DNA from: Marinimicrobium sp050113635
Lineage (GTDB): Bacteria > Pseudomonadota > Gammaproteobacteria > Pseudomonadales > Cellvibrionaceae
Assembly: GCF_050113635.1 (NCBI RefSeq)
Contig: NZ_JBNJLT010000001.1
Location: 1,054,001-1,118,000, forward strand
Reading direction: 5' to 3'
DNA length: 64,000 nt
Shown in pieces: positions 61,605 to 64,000 of this stretch; position 1 is the first letter of the stretch; the number at the start of each line of letters is the position of its first letter. The position numbers and the translations under genes were made by a program. A model generated the notes under the pieces. It did not search any database. It saw only the letters and a list, made by a program, of their open reading frames with translations, and had not been told where the DNA came from.

Positions 61605-63119
61605 TCAGTTTTTCACCCCATACCAGACGTAGGCCAGCGCCGCATAGCCCGCCATTGCCAGAACCGACAGCGTGAATAATATCAGCATATCTTTGCGCAG
61701 CAGCCGCGCCGTCAGGGGCGTATGGTAATGGGGAATCACCCCAATCAGTTCCACCCTCTCCGGCAACTGTTCCTGCAAGGTCCGCGCCGAGCGCACATGG
61801 GGATCGAGCAGCACGAAGATAAGCAGCAACCCAAGCGGCGCCAGAATACCCAGAAACGGACCCGCTGAGGCGAAATGGACAAACCGCAGCCCGGACGGCT
61901 CAAGCGGGAACGTCGCCGGATCCTGAATACGATAGTTCACCCCCTGCCCTTCGATATCCAGCGTCATTGACAAGCGGGCGGACTCTTTACGTTCCAGCAT
62001 TTCGTTGTAAACATTGCGGGTAACATCCAAATCCCTTGTCAGCTCCGACAGCTCAGCCTGATTGGTAGCCACTCGCTCGGCGCGTTCGTATTCCCGTTGC
62101 AACATGGCTTCCAACGACTCCATGCGACGCTGTTGAGCGGTGAGACTGACTTCCGCCACAGACTGCTGTTTGCGCAGTTCTTCATACAGTGGATTTTCCA
62201 CCGTTTGTGCGTTGCCGTATGCGCCACCGGAGAACTCGGTAGCGGCAATTTCTTCATCAAGGTCTTGTATTTGTTGACGAAGGGAGATCACGTCCGGGTA
62301 ACTTTCCTGATACTGCAACCGAAGCTGATCCAATTGACGGCTCAGCTCCCGGCGACGATCACGCAGACGATCCACTTCACCGCGAGCCACCTGGTATTGA
62401 TTTTCTTCGCTCAACTGCTTGGTGATGGTTTCAATCCGGGACTGGGATTCCTGGATCTCCAGGCGCAAGGTCTCAATATCGTTACGCAGCTGGTTGATGC
62501 GACTGGTCACCTGCGCTTCCGTGCCGTCGGTATTCTGGGCGCGAAACTGCTTCAATTTTTCTTCGGCTATTTCCAGCTGTCGGCGATAGGATTCGACTTG
62601 CGCATCAATAAAATTGAATGCCCCGACACTTTCTTCTCGCTTGCGTCGAGCGGTATCCTGAATAAATACATTAATAACGCTGTTCAGGACAGTGAACGCT
62701 TTGTCCGGGCTCTCTGCGCTGTAGAGCACACGAAAGTTGTTGGCGCTTTCCGTTCTTACCGACACCCCACCCCGCAAGCGACGAACCACCGCTGCACGCT
62801 GTTCCTCGGAGGAGCCAGCATCGAGCAGACCAGCCTCTTCAGCGGCTTTTTCCAGCACACGCCGAGTGTACAATGTTTCCTGCGCCTGCTTGGCACGGTC
62901 AATCGATGTCACTGACGCGCGGCCTTTGAGCAACGGCTCAATGATGTTCGTCTCGTCCGCGTACAACAGGGCCTGGGTGGTATAGGTATTAGGCCAGAAA
63001 TAGCCTACCAACAAAGGGCCAAAAGCCACCGTAATAAATAGCAGGACTACCCAGACTCTGAAGCGCACGGCCTCGAGCTTGAGGGATTTAAGCCAGTCCA
63101 GAATCAGAGACTTGTTCAT
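61605..63119 (-). CDS. XrtA-system polysaccharide chain-length determinant (Wzz-type)
   Basis: A 504-residue inner-membrane protein. Helix 1 is near residues 18-38 (RVWVVLLFITVAFGPLLVGY), then a long periplasmic coiled coil (~180-400, Glu/Arg/Gln-rich), a PLEPSGLRFVHF proline-rich segment and helices at ~425-445 and ~475-497. It sets polymer length and links the periplasm to the kinase-like protein encoded next. It belongs to the Wzz/GumC-like class typical of exosortase A loci. It is two bases from the export lipoprotein gene. Confidence 0.9.
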   Translation of the reverse strand: MNKSLILDWLKSLKLEAVRFRVWVVLLFITVAFGPLLVGYFWPNTYTTQALLYADETNIIEPLLKGRASVTSIDRAKQAQETLYTRRVLEKAAEEAGLLDAGSSEEQRAAVVRRLRGGVSVRTESANNFRVLYSAESPDKAFTVLNSVINVFIQDTARRKREESVGAFNFIDAQVESYRRQLEIAEEKLKQFRAQNTDGTEAQVTSRINQLRNDIETLRLEIQESQSRIETITKQLSEENQYQVARGEVDRLRDRRRELSRQLDQLRLQYQESYPDVISLRQQIQDLDEEIAATEFSGGAYGNAQTVENPLYEELRKQQSVAEVSLTAQQRRMESLEAMLQREYERAERVATNQAELSELTRDLDVTRNVYNEMLERKESARLSMTLDIEGQGVNYRIQDPATFPLEPSGLRFVHFASAGPFLGILAPLGLLLIFVLLDPHVRSARTLQEQLPERVELIGVIPHYHTPLTARLLRKDMLILFTLSVLAMAGYAALAYVWYGVKN

Positions 63120-63121
63120 AA

Positions 63122-63748
63122 TCAGAATGCCCTCTCAGGCACCGTCACGATGTCCGAAGGCTGCAGTGAATAATTCGTTTCCACCCGCCCCCGGTTGATT
63201 AAATCGTCCAGGTGTATCGGGTAGACTTTGACATCACCATTAATGCGACGATATAGCTTGGCCTTGTTCGCCGAGGCAAACTCATTCGGCCCACCAGCCA
63301 GCAGTACCAGATCCAGAACGGTCATCCCCTCGCGGTAGGCAATCGACTGTGGACTTTGCACAGCACCGGTGATGCGGACCCGCCGCTGGAAATCAGAGCT
63401 TGAGGGGTTTGTGACAATCACCGTCACCTGAGGGTTTCGAACGTATTCATTCAACGCGGTAGTAAGCGCGGCGGAAAGCTCTTCGGTGGTTCGGCCCGCC
63501 GCCATCACATCCCCCACCAACGGCAGGGAAATCATGCCATCGGGCCGCACCGGAACATCGCTGGAAAGCTCAGCATTGCGCCAGACATTGATGCGCAGCG
63601 CATCGCCCACGCCAATGCGATACTCCTGTAAAGTTCCCGATCCTGTGGGGGGCGGCTCAACTGGCTTGGTGGAGCAGCCAGACAGGAGTAGTAATGACAG
63701 GACCATCAGTCCGAAGCTGGTCCGGAAAAATGCCAGTGCTGTGTTCAC
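63122..63748 (-). CDS. XrtA-associated polysaccharide export lipoprotein (Wza-like)
   Basis: A 208-residue lipoprotein: lipobox LLLLSGC (Cys near residue 25), then the polysaccharide export domain (YRIGVGDALRINVWRNAELS, VPVRPDGMISLPLVGDVMAAG) and one SLBB-like domain (VRITGAVQSPQSIAYREGMT). It forms the outer-membrane or periplasmic export pore for the polymer. The start is GTG with AAAGGAG upstream. It is followed by the chain-length gene. Confidence 0.92.
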   Translation of the reverse strand: MNTALAFFRTSFGLMVLSLLLLSGCSTKPVEPPPTGSGTLQEYRIGVGDALRINVWRNAELSSDVPVRPDGMISLPLVGDVMAAGRTTEELSAALTTALNEYVRNPQVTVIVTNPSSSDFQRRVRITGAVQSPQSIAYREGMTVLDLVLLAGGPNEFASANKAKLYRRINGDVKVYPIHLDDLINRGRVETNYSLQPSDIVTVPERAF

Positions 63749-63797
63749 GCTGCGTCTCCTTTAAATTGGGACTTTTGGTCACATCACGCTGGAGGTG

Positions 63798-64000
63798 TCA
63801 GTGAACGCCTTTCCCCAGCAAAACAATTTCCACAGTTTGAATCATAATAAGCATGTCCATCAGGAAACTGTGGTTCTTGGTGTAGTAGAGATCATATTGC
63901 AACTTGCCTCGCGCATCCTCTACCGACGCGCCGTAGGGGTATTTAAGCTGCGCCCACCCCATCAAGCCCGGTTTGACCTTATGCCGCATATCGTAAAAGG
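63798..64000 (-). CDS. Sugar transferase (WbaP/EpsB type), C-terminal part cut by window end
   Basis: The visible ~67 C-terminal residues carry the bacterial sugar transferase end motif KVKPGLMGWAQLKYPYGAS and the EDARGKLQYDLYYTKNHSF segment. This matches the initiating phosphoglycosyl transferase of exosortase A loci, which places the first sugar phosphate on the lipid carrier. The frame continues beyond base 64,000, so the N-terminal helices and catalytic Asp/Glu are not visible. The next gene starts 50 bases later. Confidence 0.9.
   Translation of the reverse strand, partial: FYDMRHKVKPGLMGWAQLKYPYGASVEDARGKLQYDLYYTKNHSFLMDMLIMIQTVEIVLLGKGVH

Noticed and set aside
1..64000. CRISPR arrays, tRNA/rRNA genes, integrases, transposases or prophage genes
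   Set aside because: None seen on reading both strands; the A+T-rich cassette has no visible mobility gene or flanking repeat.

Overview
The window looks like part of a marine, polysaccharide-degrading gammaproteobacterium, most likely from the Cellvibrionaceae/Marinimicrobium neighbourhood. This is inferred from gene orders and protein motifs, not from a search. Supporting signs are xylose isomerase beside a sugar porter, the block ubiI-ubiH-pepP-ygfB // zapB-like-zapA-6S RNA-fau, trxA-rho-ubiD, a SutA-type RNA polymerase regulator near glnK/amtB, and a large exosortase A (XrtA)/PEP-CTERM exopolysaccharide locus. No tRNA, rRNA, CRISPR array or insertion sequence was seen.

Bases 1-25,400 are mostly housekeeping. 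In order they hold: the 3' part of xylA and a sugar/H+ symporter; a Nudix hydrolase, a DUF3301 protein and a cold-shock protein; a minus-strand ubiquinone operon (ubiH, ubiI, with pepP and ygfB upstream and an AAC(3)-family acetyltransferase downstream); divergent zapB-like/zapA, 6S RNA and fau; ilvA, rpiA, trxA, rho (long leader with a possible leader ORF) and ubiD; a secreted gluzincin peptidase, a ThuA-like protein and a chemoreceptor; sutA, glnK and amtB.

Bases 25,680-64,000 form one exopolysaccharide/protein-sorting locus. It opens with the two-component pair PrsK/PrsR. Then come GNAT/FemAB-type transferases, a phytanoyl-CoA-dioxygenase-like protein, two polysaccharide deacetylases, an ATP-grasp enzyme, glycosyltransferases, a low-molecular-weight tyrosine phosphatase, an O-antigen-ligase-like polymerase, a flippase, three sulfotransferases and a DegT-like aminotransferase. 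The last part is a minus-strand block: sugar transferase (cut by the window edge), polysaccharide export lipoprotein, Wzz-type chain-length protein, BY-kinase-like ATPase, beta-barrel, small lipoprotein, giant TPR lipoprotein PrsT, one PEP-CTERM protein, and exosortase A with a fused EpsI domain. The centre (about 37.0-45 kb) is visibly richer in A+T than its flanks, as expected for an exchangeable sugar-specific cassette inside a conserved export chassis.

How it may work together (inference): precursors are assembled by the glycosyltransferases, decorated by deacetylation, acyl/aminoacyl transfer and sulfation, flipped, polymerised, and exported through the Wza/Wzz-like proteins, the barrel and PrsT. 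XrtA processes the PEP-CTERM protein encoded next to it. Sigma-54 type (-24/-12) promoter sequences are readable in front of amtB, prsK, xrtA and the PEP-CTERM gene. Two phased NtrC-like boxes lie between the divergent amtB and prsK promoters, which suggests that nitrogen status feeds into the exosortase/exopolysaccharide programme.
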